A stretch of 64,000 nt of DNA from Phalacrocorax aristotelis. Lineage: Eukaryota > Chordata > Aves > Suliformes > Phalacrocoracidae. Numbering within the stretch: position 1 is the stretch's first letter; every line of letters starts with the position of its first letter. The stretch is from contig NC_134297.1 of assembly GCF_949628215.1 (NCBI RefSeq), positions 6,200,001 to 6,264,000 on the forward strand, read 5' to 3'. The notes below the pieces were generated by a model. That model saw nothing but the letters and a program-made list of their open reading frames with translations. It was not told the DNA's origin and did no database searches. Below are positions 1 to 13,500 of this stretch, piece after piece. The position numbers and the translations under genes are program-made.

Positions 1-2096
1 CCAGGCACGCTATGATCTTCCACTCTCCAAAATCAAAGCAAGGCAAAAGCTGTCTCTCCTTTTTCCTTCTTGCCAAGGGCTAGAAATCCCATCAAGATCC
101 AAAGCGTATCATTCCAGTGGGAGATTTATACTGGGGGAAGGGGCAGAATTGGTTATTTGATGATTGGGTTGGGGTTTTTTTTAGAAGTCCTTAATATCTC
201 CCTTCCCTCCTTCACTGTACAGCACAAATCCCCTTTCCAACACATGCACGAGAGCAGAGCTGAACCGTTCGCACAGAAAACAGGTGATAAATCACAGGGC
301 AATTGATTCAAACCATTCCAGGGAATGGGAAACACATGGACGGTCTTTCTAATTAACTGTTTGATATGGCTGCGGTGAGTTTGGGTGTAGTTTCCAATGT
401 TTTGCATTTGGCTCGTCTCAGCCCTCTCCATGGTAACTGCACTGTACCGGAAAGTGAGAAAATCCTGCATTCGAGAGAGCTGAAGTGACTTGGTACAGTT
501 CAGCTCAACCACAATAAAAAAGAAAAAGAAAAAAAAAAAAGGTTAAAAAAAAGTAAATACGGTGTTTCCTCTGTGGGAACGTTCCCTTCTCTTTCTCTTT
601 GCAGCTGGAAAAACAAAACAAAATAAAAGGTCCTTCTGCTTTATTTGTAAATCTCCACTTTCTGGTGGGTTACAGAGCGTTTGGACCCGTTGCCCACCGA
701 GACACACGCCGAGGTTTGCAGCTCAGGGCAGGGTCCCTCTGCCGGCTCTCCCACCCATGTGTAGACGCCGACCGAGGTACCCAAAGAGCCCATCAATCGC
801 CTCTTCTCAGGCAAACCGCCCACCGAAACACCCCAGCAGTGTCAGGCTGCGGATGCGCTGAGACCCCTTCCCACCCACGCTGCTCAGCGCCTCGGTCTGC
901 GCGTCCCACGCAAGACACATCTACGGGTTTCTTGTTAGTTGCAGGCTGGCACCTTGCACCGAGGGGTCACCGTCTGGGTCTGGGCTTGCAGGGTGCTACC
1001 CCCAGCAGGGCAAAGGGGGCTCCAGGTACGCGTTGCACGCGTTTAGCCCTGATTTATGCTGTCAAAGTAACGAAGCTTTTTAATTCGTGGTTAATTCACA
1101 GCGACTCTTTGACTCAAGAAGCTCCGTTAAGGACACAAAATGCTCCAAGAGGCGGTTGCGTGTTTCGGAAGAGCCTTGCAGGATGTGCAGAGACATTAAA
1201 CCTGTGTGTTTCTCCCACGGGAGGCTGGAGCTGAGCAGGTACCCACGGGACAAACCCCGGGGGCGTCCGACCGCCGGGAAGGGGAGCTGCTTTGCTGACG
1301 CCCACAGCACCGAAATCAGGACGGAGCGGACCTGGAGGAGTTAGGGGTGACGCAGGGCCCAAGGACTGGGTGCTGCGATGGCTGCCAAAAGTGGTTTGCA
1401 AACAACAGGAGGACGGGGAAGGGTGGGCTGGGGAGGGCAGAGACCCACCAGGGCCACCCGAGTCACTCTGGACGGGGTTAGGAGGATGCCCTGGGGACAC
1501 TCACCCGAACCAAACCTGTACACGTCCTGCCGACACCTCCGGAGTAGCCTTAAAATGTAATTTAGAAAGGAATAAAGGCTTTAATCCATCTGTGTTTGAA
1601 AACAGTCTTTTCCCATATCCTTCTTTTGGCACGTCCCCCCAGCTGGGGCATTGCACCTTGCTCCGTAACACGGGCACAGCTGCTGCGGCCGGGGAGGGGA
1701 GTGCGATGCAGGCACCGGGCGGCAAACGAGCTTGGGATGTTAATATTTTATTTTTTATTGGCTTTTTTTTCCCCCCTTCCCCACCCCTGCCCCCCATTTT
1801 ACCCTTTCCGCACCACGACTCCCTGGGGTCCCGGTGGAACATCTGGCCGAGCCACTTCTGGTTCCATTTATTGGCGGGTAATTTATTTGTGGCTCAGCAG
1901 GGGAAAAGCGACCCGACCGTTACTGGAGGTATATTGGTTGACCCTTTGGTGATGCTCGCTTGAGCACGGGTTCGTTAGGTGTTCGGGGCCTGATCCAGAC
2001 CCAAGGAAGTCAAACTCCGATCTCCCCTTTAAGATCCAGGGCTGTTAGATCTCGGTCCAAAAGCACGGGGGGGAATATTAGTCAAATAAATGCTCT

Positions 2097-2171
2097 GTGA
2101 ATATTATTACATATTATTCATTCTCTGGGAATATTTTAAAGTATTATTCACTCCTTGTGCATATTATTAAA
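2097..2171 (+). repeat. AT-rich imperfect tandem repeat
   Basis: Two to three imperfect copies of an approximately 33-nt unit built around the words ATTATTCA and TGGGAATATTTTAAAG. Confidence 0.6.
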
Positions 2172-3965
2172 GCAGCTCCCATTCAAAGAAGGAAATTAAA
2201 TTGTAAAAAACAGTGTTTCTCTCTGCCCTTTTACCTTTTATGCTCTTTTCCCCCACCATCGCTTTATTCCAACCTTTATTTCGGCGGTTGACAAGCTCAG
2301 GATAAGGCAGAAGCACCCCGATCCCAGCACGCGAGCAGTTTGGTGCAGGGATGGTCATCTGGATCCGAGCTTTCGCAGCACCTATTGCTGCAAGGGCTTG
2401 CCTGTCATCCTCGGTACTGCTTATTTGTATTGTAGCTGTGAGCTCAACTCATTGCATCTGAAAGGTGTCAACAGGCTAATACACCCTTGTCAGCAGACTC
2501 TTCAAAACTCTCTTAAGGCTTTCCAATGGCCATGGATCCTATTCAAATGCTGTTCTCCATCTTTGGCTAAAATTATCCAGCTTTCAAAAATACAAATGAT
2601 TTTTTTTTTTTCCCCTTGCACAATCAAAAGCATGGGCTTATTTTTCTTTGAATCAAAATGCAGAGGCATTTTCCAAGGAGGCATTTTGGAAAAAAATAAT
2701 GAAAATTTCGCAAATTTTGCAGCCAAAAGCAACTGACCCTTTTCCCCAGGGAGGAGTTTCATTTACTTCTGGCATTGCCACGCATACCGGTGGTCAACCC
2801 CGCCGTACACGTGGCTAATCGCAGCGCATAAAATGAAACAGGATTCTTTGCATGGGCTTTCGGGAACAACAGCCAGAGCCTGTGCTGTAGAGGGAATGCT
2901 TCGCCGCCGGGCACGTCAGCGCAGAAACCCCTTCTTACATGCACGGCACAATCCAGCGCAACAAATCCTACTGGTTTTCCAGCGCCCGTGGACCGGCAGG
3001 ACCCGGGAGCTGGCAGCTGGTCCCATCTTGATGGCTGAGAAGCTTCCCAGCTCTTCCAAAACACCTTGAAAAAAGCAATTTCCCCCGTTCCTGGATAGCA
3101 CCTGGGGACCGATCTTTGTTTTTATAGCCTCAGCCTGTGTGCCAGCCTCCCGTGCACGTTTTTAGCAGCTTCGTCAAACTGTTAACACCCTGCCCCGGCT
3201 CTCAGCCGCCACCCCACCGCGAACGCGTCCCCAGCGATGGCCGGAGCCGCGTCCCTTGCTGAATCAGTGATGGAAATGCTTTTTCCTAACACGCCCCATG
3301 CAGGTGGGGCAGCGGTGGGGAGACACCTCTCCTCCCAGGGGCTGTCTGAGGTCTGTTAAGGCCCTGCAGCAGTGCCTGGGTGGATCTGAATCCACCTCGG
3401 GTAGCTTTCAATAGAGGGTTCGAAGGACTTTGGCTTGTGCCCATGAGATGCTGGAAGACGACAGCAACCCTGTTTGGGCTCACATGGGAGGTTTCCTTTC
3501 CACCTGCACAGCCCGAGCCTGACATCAGATCTCACGGCTCTGGCTCTCACGGGGGATTTTCAGCTGTAATGAGCTCAGCTTTTCCTGCTTATGACCAAAC
3601 CCAAACTATTAAATTAAAAAAAAAAAAAAGAAAAAATGCAATCCAAGCCAGGAACTAAATCACCACGTGCTTTCATAGCTTGGTAGGGCTTCAGGATGAG
3701 CTTCAGCCCTTCTGCCCTTTCCTTTTGCTTTCGACGGGGAGGAACCGGTGGGACTGTGCAATGAAGAGGCTGTTCACAGAAACAAACTTGTTCATCAGAC
3801 GTCTCCCCTAACCGACGGCTATTAGTTTTGAAAGTAAGTGAGCTCTAAATGGTGGCGGCTGTTGAATTCTGCAGTTTCTTTGAACTTGCCGGCAGAACTG
3901 GCCTCGTTAAGGACTTGTTTATGGTGAAATGGTCAGGAAGTGAAATAGAACATCCCCTGGTCCAG

Positions 3966-4060
3966 AGGGATGACTGGCTGCGGCTCTCCGCTGCGGCACT
4001 GACTTACTGTGTGACCTTGGTCATGTCATCTCATCTCCCTTGTCTCCTCCATAAAAGTCG
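3966..4060 (+). repeat. MIR-like SINE fragment
   Basis: ACTTACTGTGTGACCTTGG, then TCATGTCATCTCATCTCCC and TGTCTCCTCCATAAAA, follow the MIR core and tail order (tRNA-like core, CACTTA..CTCTCTG, CTC-TCTGTAAAA). It is a diverged, ancient amniote SINE remnant. Confidence 0.75.
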
Positions 4061-7000
4061 GCCTGTGATGCTAGTGGAGATGCTGCCATTTCCAGCCCAG
4101 CGGCCCCACGGAAAGCCAAGGATTAGTATTTTTAAAGACAGTAGCCACTATGGTGTTTTCTTCACAGGCTCTTTCTGTGTTCCCGCATTTCTAAATCCTT
4201 AGCCCTTTTAATTTCTTGGGAAAGCATCTGGTTTCCAGCTCTGGGTCTCTCCAATCTGTCATTTTACACAAATATACAAACATCCCATTTTTTTGGATGA
4301 TGGATTAGGGCTGCACTTTGGCTTGGATCACGCAGCCCAGACTGCAAGAGGGGCTTTGAAGGCAGGAAAATTTCACGTTCCCGCACTGCCAGCAGAACAG
4401 CGCACAGGAGAGACGTACATGCTGGGAAACGCAGGCCCTGGCTCATTTAAACTGCTCCAGCGTCATCCCGTATAACGTTACACACTCAGTTAATTCACCT
4501 AAAGGGCATCGTTACCCTCTGCTTCCTCTGCAATAGGAGCTGGATCTCGCACGGATTTATGCACGCTCCGGAGGACACTCTCCTGGCCTTTAAGGGAGCC
4601 CTCGGGACCGCCACTACCATCGACCCCGTGCTTAAATCCCTAAAATAATATTGCGTCCACCCACTCTGCACTCCCAGAGCGGTGCAGCGCCAACTTAACG
4701 CATGCACAGACGGCCTCCGCAGCAGAAAACACTCTTGCATTCATTTCCCAGCATCTCTGCCCCCCACGTCGCAGGGCTTTGTTTCGGACGCCCCCTTTGC
4801 AGCGACACCGGGGCAGCGGGAGCCTTGCCTGTCGGACCTAGGACACGGGTGAGAACAGCCTGGAGTTTGTCTCCCAAAATGAGCGCGAGGGCTGCCGCGC
4901 TGGGTCCCAGGACCTTTTGCCTTGCTTGTGAGAAGGCTCCGCTTGGAAAAATATTAGCGAGCACTACGATGATTTTCTGCTGATTTACTAGCCGAAGCCG
5001 TAAATCAGCACTTGTCAGAGGCTTGAGTTACGTGCCTGTGCTGGAGATTGATGGAGCCAGCTGCCAGGAGGAATTACCAAGCAGCAAACTTGAGGCTGAA
5101 ATCATTGTTTTAGGCCTCGGAGCGAGCTAAAATATTCAGGTGATTTATACAGGAGGAAACGGCTTTATGTCCCTTTCAACTGGAGTCCTGAATCCTGCCA
5201 ATAAAGACCTGCAAAATCTCCTGGTTTTAATCTCGCGCTCGGGAAGGGACACCACCAACTTAATGAATTTAGGCTCTGATCTCACCAATACGATCAGGTT
5301 TATGGGTGAAGTCCTGCCCTCGGTGGGAGATTTTGCCTTAGTCCTCTGCCGAGCAACATTTTACCCAGCACATGCTGCCCATCAGTTTTTCTTACCCCAA
5401 CTTTTACGTATATTTTAGATACCGTCCTTGTACGACACCCACAAAAAGCCTCCGCGATGCCCCAGTGCAGGGATGCACGGTGACGAGCAAGGCCAGACGG
5501 AGAGGGGTTGCTTGGCTGTTCAGCAAAGCAGAGCTGGGTCAATTAGGAAAAGGAGATCCGGTGTCACACACATGTAAATAGTGAGTGAATAAATAAGGTG
5601 CCAGCAGATGGTGCTCAATAATTTGCAGCATCCTCGCTGGGACAAAGTGGTCCATCCCCAGCAAAAGGCTGTCCAGAAAGAGGATCAAAAAAGCATTTCT
5701 TGCCCCAGAAGTACCGCGAGTAGAGTGAGGTGAGGCACGCTTTGTTGCAGCGTGCTAAGTTAATTACAAACCCATCGCGGCATTAATGAAAGCACCTTTT
5801 TATTGCGGTCGGACACGAGCGCCTCGGCCCCTGGTCCTGCTGCTTGTTTGCATCCCCGGGGTTTTGTTTGTTCAGAAAACATACAGCGGGGAAAATAACA
5901 TGAAAAAAGATACTGCAATTCAGGTTCAAAAGAAGCTCTCGGTGCCCTGGAAAGATAAAAGCTATTCTTATCATTCGTTTTATCTCCCTTGGATGTTCCA
6001 CCTCCATCGCGAAACCGCTGCAGCGGTTGCTTTGGTTTTTCTCATGTGCAAATGGAAAAGTATGAAACACAACGAGGGTGAGCCTCGGAGGCGGGAGGTG
6101 AGCGTTCTCCTTCCTGCTCTTTCCCTGGCTTACAGGCTGGCGCTTCCCTGGCCGTCCCTTTGCCTGGGGCACCTGCACGCCTGCCCCTGTCCCCGCTCCC
6201 CTCTCGCCTCCTCCTTGCACACCTCCTCCCGGCTTGCCCCGAGGTCACGCAGGAGCCACCAGTGACATTGCATCTCTTCACTGCTCCAGCCCCCAGTGAG
6301 CATTTCACCGCTCTCAGGTGCTGTGGGAAGGGGCTGGTGAGAACAAACCCTCCTCCTTTAGACCCAGAAATCCTCTGGGGTCCGGGCACAGGGAGCAGGT
6401 ACCGGCCATGTGGGCACTCAGCCCTCAAGGGATGCTCCAGCCCGTGAAACGCCACGTGATAAATAAATTGTGCAAACAACCTACAGCAGGAATGCACTTT
6501 TTGGACAGGGCCGGTGCCCGGCCTGCCAGGAAAAACGGCGTTGTCCCGGGGGAGCCGCGTCATTAGCTCATTTCCCATCGGTGCGGGGAGCAGCCAGTTT
6601 CGATGCAAGCGAAGTGTTTGCAGCGATACCTGCCAAGCAGCTGGGGAAGGCGGTGAGATAGGGCGGCCTGGGACACCCCGGGGGCTTCCCGTCCGTCCCC
6701 CCCCGCCCCGGCTGGAGCAGCATCCCCGGCCGGCAGCGCGGCGTGGGCAGCAGGTGCAGGGATGGAGGCAGGAAACTGTTTATAGGGCTTAGGAAAAGCT
6801 GAGGTTTCTGGCAGGTTCCTGAGACGTTCGGTTTGGCCCAGAGCTCTCCGCTGTATAAATTATGGAATTAGAGTCAAACATGAAACCAGAGCAATAGGCC
6901 AAAGGCAGAGCTGGCAGCTGGCTGGAGGTTGGTTTTTTTCCTCCGTGCAAGCATGTCCGAGCCAGGCCTTTCGAAGAGAGAACAGTGGGGAAGGGGAAAA

Positions 7001-7441
7001 GAAAAGAAAGGGGGGCCCAGCAAAATGGGGATGGAAATGACCCCCAAAGGAAGAGGGATGGAGCAGCAAGGCAAGGGAGAAGTTGACCCAGAGACCGCGT
7101 AGTGGGAAGCATCTGCAAAGCAAGGCAGTCCAGGGGATGGGGGAAGCCAACACCTCCCCGGGGACCGTCCCCCAGGTGGGTGCCTCCAGGCCTGGCACCC
7201 ATCCTCGGTGACACCGGCCGCTGTCCCACTCGCTCCCGGGGCCTGGGCTCTGCTGCCACGCAAGCAGGAGGGTGTTTCTCCACCGATGTCTGATTATTGT
7301 TGGTTTTGCTCGAGATGCAATTCTGCTTTTCAAGATCGGGACCGTGCACTGGGTTGACCTCCAGCGTTTTACTGCCGTGTGGTTTGGATTAGCTGACTCA
7401 TTGTTTATGGCGGGGTTTCACGGCCGTTTGGTGGGGCCGAG

Positions 7442-7460
7442 ACACACACACACACACACA
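7442..7460 (+). repeat. CA dinucleotide microsatellite
   Basis: About nine uninterrupted AC units followed by an A7 run. Confidence 0.85.
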
Positions 7461-8959
7461 AAAAAATCATCCGTGCTGGGCACGGAGGGAGATTTTGCCT
7501 GCAAAGCATCGGTGCGTCGTGAGATAGGCAGGAAAGCAGAGTTTTCCTGGGAGTCCTGGGGAAACCTGTGATTTTTCATAGGGAATTTCTTATGTGCTGC
7601 AGGTTTATCCCCAGAATCGAGGGGATGAACAGATTTCCAGCAACAGAAACCTTATCTCCATTCCCCCCAACTTTTGTTTTCGCTAACCAGTCATCCAGAC
7701 GTGCTGGGGATAGAAGTCAGATGTGGTCTGAATAGACGTGAGGAATTCAAGCAGGGAAAATCATACCATGTGGATGAAGCAGGAATTTGAGAGCAGAGCC
7801 GCTCCGTACCGACATTGCCTCCTCCTTCTTGTGATTTTCTACTGAAAAACCCATCCTTTAATCAGACTCTCCCTGAGCCCAGCAGTGGGGGATCTGGGGA
7901 TCTCACCAACCTCAGCAACCCCGGCTTTCTTCTTTCGGAGGCCAAGCAAAGCATCAAGCCATACTTCTGGTGGTGCCATCGCCCTGCACACGACCAGGTG
8001 CAATGGGACGTGCCAGCTCCCCGTAGTCGCGCCCGCAATGACAGATGCTCTGGTGCCATCGCACCCTGCGACCGGGGCAGGTTTTGCTGAACGAGCCCAC
8101 TCCTCAGCTGCCACCAGGGTATCTGAGGCTTGTTCCTCCCAGAGTATGTGATCTCAGCCGGGGAGGGGACCAGGTCCGTGTCCAGATGTCCGCGGGGTGT
8201 GTGGGCATTTAGATTGCGGAAGCTTTCCAGCCCCAGCCCCATTAAAACCCACAGGAGGTTTACGCTGACTTTACCACGCTCCTGGCTTGCAGAACACCGG
8301 AAGATTCAACAAATGCAGCTGCTGTCACTGATTACCCCAAAACCTTCTGGCACGAGGCTCCTAAATAACCGGGGAGGCTGTCACCCCCGCACACTGCCAT
8401 ACCCCGTGCCAGGGCCTTGCTCTTGCTCCTCTCCTTATGTCCGCTCACGTGCAAACCCGAATACAGCTCCAGGTTTCTAACCTCTCTGCGCCTCTCTTAG
8501 TCCCAGGTTTGGTTTCAGCTCGTGACAGAAACAAAGGCAAAGCAGCAAAATTGGGATCAGACCTATATTTGGGCTCTGAACGGCAGCGCAGAGTTGTCCC
8601 CAGCCGTGTGCCTTCCTGCAAACCGGCTACAAGCCGTGGTCCGAAGCAAAGGGGTTGGCAGCACTCCCAGAGCCCTTGAGCACCACGTTGTTTCTTCCAC
8701 CACGCTCATCCCTCCCCGATGGAGCAGCAGCGCGAGCTCTGGCTGCCCGTTGTCACCCTAGAGACAGAGCCATCCCGGTGCTAGATGCCACCTGTACGCC
8801 GAGCTCCTTCGTTAGGTCTTGTCAGGCTTTGCTATTGAATATTGGTGCTTAGCACCTCCTAAATGCAAGGCGTGCTGGAACTGAAGCAAGATGCGTAGTG
8901 TTAAAAAGCACAAGTGGAAGACTCTTGGGTCATCTTTATGTTCTTGACCTCTCTGCCGC

Positions 8960-9240
8960 CACTCCAAGCTGCTATATGCCGCCCGGCGCTCTTAGCAGAC
9001 AATATCCCATTGATCGCCCGAGGCGCTTGTGCCAGCGGAGAGGCTGTGCTGACGCTCTGCAGCGTCGCCGGGCCCTGGTCCGCCCTTGGAAATGCCTCGC
9101 ACAATGCACGGACTGTCTGTGTGGGAGCACCGTACCACCAATACAATGTCGTTGGAGGCCTGATGATCGGCCGCACAAAAAGGGTCTTATGGTGGCGCGG
9201 TACAGGCGTTCCTTTCTCAGTGCGATGAACGTCATTGATT
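8960..9240. other. CpG-rich patch without a gene
   Basis: Roughly 25 CG dinucleotides in 280 nt at moderate GC content, clearly above the surrounding sequence. No recognisable protein is encoded on either strand and no promoter motif is evident. Confidence 0.5.
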
Positions 9241-10459
9241 TAGTCCCTTTTCTCGCTGGAAACAAAATGCCCTTTAAAAATAAAGCAAAAGGGCTGAACT
9301 GGCCATGCCTTCGGTCTGAACGGTGCTGGTACCCCCTTGCATGGCCTTTTCTGTAGGGTGCCCTGCCCGTGCCGATAACCCCGGCCGGCTCATGCTGGCC
9401 CAGGCCCCCGGGGAGAAGGGAATTAGCACTTCATATTTCTAACATGCAAGTCGGGAGCGAGAGCCCGGCTGGCGTCCAGGCTGCTGCTGTCCCGTGCCGA
9501 AATTCCTCCCGCTCTTTGCCAGCATTCCTGGTTGGGTTTCATCTGAGCCCTTTTCCCTGAAGAGCCGCCGGCATCGGCATCGCCCCCAAACCTCCCTCCT
9601 CCCAGGAGGGGCTGTCAGCAGGCGGTAAAAGCGAATGTGTGGGGTAGGGATCAGGCCTTGTAAAATGCTGAGGAGAGCTCAAACATAAACCCTCCTGGCC
9701 GTGAAACGTGGGCAAGGGCTCCAAGGGGCTGGCTCCCATCGGGGCCTCCATCATCCAGCCCCATCCTTGGGGCCGTGCAGAGGCTTCGTCCTGCTTGGCA
9801 CTGGGTTCTTGTTTGGTTGCACTCTTATTTTGATCCTTAATACCACGTCATTTTCATATAAGCCTCTTTCCAAAACAGGGCCTATAAAATCTTCAAGCAA
9901 TGTCCCCTCTCCCTGCCCCTTCTTCCCCAAGTAAATATTTTAAGCTCTCATAAACACCAGCCATTAAACACCCAGGGTTGGAAAGCAATGCTCTGTGGAG
10001 GCACCGCTGTAAGGGCAACCCGTGGTCCTCTCCATCAGAGATGCTTAAAGCACAACCCGAAATTGCACCCTTATTTTAGCACCTCTGGCTGGACCCCGTG
10101 GTGTGGGTTTGGGACCCAACAAATGCCCAACACAACCCCTGCTTCCCTCCTTTGCCGGGAGCCGGGAGGAGGCAAAGCTCTGCAAAGCAGGTGCTAAACT
10201 GGGATTTTCTTCAAAATAAACCCAAAAGAAGGAGCTGGCCAGAGCTCGGTGTGTTGCAGCTGTCCCCAAAATGTCACAGAGCTTGGAAAACTCTCATCCC
10301 TGTTGTTGATTCCCCCAAGCCTTTGACAGATACTGGGCAGGAGATGCTGTGTACAAGGATGTTTTGCTGCTTCTTGGACGTCTCAGTGCCTGGATCATGT
10401 GCTGATGAGGTGCTGTCTTTCAGTTTAGACAGCGAAGGGGGAAAAAAAGAAAGATTTAT

Positions 10460-10532
10460 AAATTCCATAGTTCGAAATCTATGGAATTTCAAACGTTTCA
10501 CTCCATCAAAGGAGTGGAGATCTCCTTTGATG
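10460..10532. repeat. Two adjacent perfect inverted repeats
   Basis: First: 11-nt arms 10460-10470 and 10479-10489 (AAATTCCATAG / CTATGGAATTT) with an 8-nt loop. Second: 11-nt arms 10504-10514 and 10522-10532 (CATCAAAGGAG / CTCCTTTGATG) with a 7-nt loop. The two hairpins are 14 nt apart. Confidence 0.8.
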
Positions 10533-13500
10533 CAGCCTCAGCCCCCTCCATGAGCTTTCCTGCTGTCGCTGCCCAAGCTAACACCAAAGTACATCTCTCC
10601 AGCGTCCCATCCCAGCTCTGATCGCAGAATCCCTGCAGTCTTCACCAATTTTTCCTAAAATTGGGGGAAAATTCACCCTCTTTTTTTTTTTTTTTTGCCC
10701 CCGCTAGCCAAAATGTCGACATTTAGGGAAATCGGAGCAGCCACAGCATTTCTCTGTGTTTTGCTGGAGGCCAGTGCCCTGGTTTGACACAAATTGTGCA
10801 AGGGACCACAAAGGAGATGAATGAGTTGCCCACAAGGATCGTTCGGAGCAGTCCAGCGGGAAACGCCTCCCAGTTGCCAGGTCCCGGCGTTCGGCCCAGG
10901 TTGCGCAGTGAGCGGCGGGGCTGGGGTTGCGCTGAGGAGTGCAAGATGTCCCCAGGAAAGGGGACATCCAGAACAGGCTGGAGGAAGCCGGCAGTGCCAG
11001 GAAGGGACACTGGGAAAGTCTTTGATGAGCCCAGATATGACTCTGGCTTGGATGCAAGAGTCCTTTGAAGAAGCAATGGGCTGAGGACACGCTTTGGGAC
11101 AGAAAGTGGTTTTCTCTGGCTGGCTGGGGCTGTTTAATCTGTCTGGCTCCAGCCTCTGGGACTCAGGGTGGCCTTGCAGAGCTGGGCTTTACCAGGGCAA
11201 GGTCTAGAGGCGGAGGCTGGGGAAGGGGCTTAGTGGCACGGCTTAAATGGAGTGAGATCAGAGCTGGGCTCCCGTCCAAGGTTCAGGGCAAGGCATAACT
11301 CCGAATTTCCCAAGCTACCCAAGCCTCCTGGGTTTGCAGCTTTGCTGCCTCCCGAGACCAGATTCCCATGATGGATTCCCGGCAGCAGAGATAGAAAGCT
11401 TCCCAAAAGGACACAAATCCCATCTGCTGAGCAGCCTCCTTCTCAGGCTATTTGCGGTATTTGGATTTCTGAAGAAAGCAGCAAACAAGGAGGAATTTCT
11501 CCCTACTTTGAGGCTCCTGTTTCCCTCCTCCCTGGGGATCCTCCCTTCCCCCTGCAGCGCTGCATGTCCAAGGCCAACCCATCCAACTGCTCGTGGTGGT
11601 GACTCTTCCCACCGTCCTTCTGTCCCAAAAATCTTCCTGCTGGGAAACCATCCTGTTGCCATCAGGTGCGATCAGACCGCTGCTCTCTTCCTCCACCGGG
11701 CATTTATAGGATTCGTTGGGATGTGATTTGCACAGTTTAGGATAAGGCACATGTTTTGAGCTTCCCTAATCTCTAAGCAGTTGCTGAAAGCTCAGGAGCA
11801 TCCCAGCTTGCGGTTGCCTGTCTAGAGGGTCTCCATTAATATTTCTTTCCCTCCTGTTTCTGTCCCACACCCTCCCTTTCACCTTTATAGGGGAACAGTG
11901 TCACCCATGAGGATCTGTGGACTTTGTTTTCCAAAGGGAAAGGGATACTGAGCGCCTTTTGCAACCCAGCCCCAGGAGCTGCGCCTTTGAGCATCGTTTC
12001 CCCTCTTGTCCACTTTCCCAACCCCGAGACAGGAGAGGTCTCATCACCAACGGATATAAATAGTGGTGACATCAACCAGGAACAACGTGCCTCTCCCCTC
12101 TTCACAACAAAATACGTATATCACCTGCCCGCTCCATCCATTTTCCTCGCGCCACTCCCTGTTTTATTTACCCCACCGATCTAAGCGCTGCCGAAAGCCT
12201 TCCTTGCGTGGCAGCAGGCTGCAGATCGGGTCTGTGTCCCCGATACGAGGTGATGTCGGGCTTGCAGGGGGGAGATGTCAGATTGCCCTGAGTCATAACA
12301 AAACCGCACGCATTCATTTTCCTGTCAAAACGGCTTTAAACAAGCCCAATGTGAGTAAACATGGAAGCGCAGATTGCAAAGGCTGTACAAACACTCCCAG
12401 CTAACCGGTTTATACTCAGCAGATGTTAATGTTTAGCAGGCGGGGACGTGCCAAGAGGGTAAAGTAAAAGGTTTCCTTCCACGGCGGGCAAGGAGGGAAA
12501 GGTGATGTGGCTGCCGGAGCTGGCCCTTTTCGGTGGGCGAGACCCTTGTTGCAGCGGGTGGTGGGACGCAGGAGGCAGCGGTGGGGGCTGGAGCATCCCC
12601 GAAACCCCTCACACGTGCCTGACACCTGCTCTGTGGCCCCAGCCCGCGACTCAGATCATCTAGGGGATGTGCCAGGGTGGATGTCACCTTTGCAGGGTGT
12701 GCTCCGGGGGTTTAGGAGGGTTTGTTGGTCGGGGCCATTTAGTATCCTTAGGAGCCGAGCTGCAGCGCGTGTAGGAAATCAGCCACGATCCTGAAATAAT
12801 GTTATCTTAGCAAATGGGTTTGTTATGGTTGTCGGCTTCCTTGAGGAGCATTTCTTAATCTAGAAAAGCAGCGGTCCCAACGCAGCAGGAAGTTTTTCAT
12901 TATCGGCTCCAAGGAGTTCGGAGATGAGAGATTAGGGGGAAAGGCGCACAAATCCACTGCTCCGGGAAAGAAAAATACGGGATCGCTCTTCGGTGAGATG
13001 TGAAAATGCCTCGGAAATATTGGCTGCAGCCAGACGTGAGCTCAGGTAGCCCAAACTCGTGACGGGGGTGACCAGATGTGGCCTATGGGCAGCTGCCAGC
13101 GTTGCTTTAGCAAAGAAAATCTAACAGAAAGTGGAGAAAGGAGGATCTCCACACCTGCCGACGGCGCTGCTCCTCCTGTTTCCTCATTTCGCCACGTCCT
13201 TTGCATTGTTTTTCACAATATTTTGAGCATCTTGGGGTGTACCCAGCAACTTGATTTTTTTTTTCCATTTGGGAAAAATAAAGTGGGTTGTTTGGGGATT
13301 TTTTTTTTTGTACAGTGGGATCGATCTTTTTCAGGAGACACCCACAGACGTTGAAGTTGGTCCCGGGAAAAGAGGCCGAGCAGCAGGGTAAAGGAGTGAA
13401 CGGGTAACGCGAGGAGTTTTATGTATCCCCTGCAGCCAGCTGGACTCTGATCCAGCAAAGCAATGTGATTTCTTGCAAGTACCCATTTGTCCAGTGCAAA

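Noticed and set aside
599-1234. A 211-codon open frame near the left end
   Set aside because: The composition looks random, it has no family resemblance, it overlaps frames on both strands, and there are no splice or promoter signals.
8898-9356. A 152-codon open frame in the CpG-rich patch
   Set aside because: It has no recognisable domain, and overlapping open frames exist in other phases and on the other strand. High CpG content makes stops rarer, so coding is not supported.
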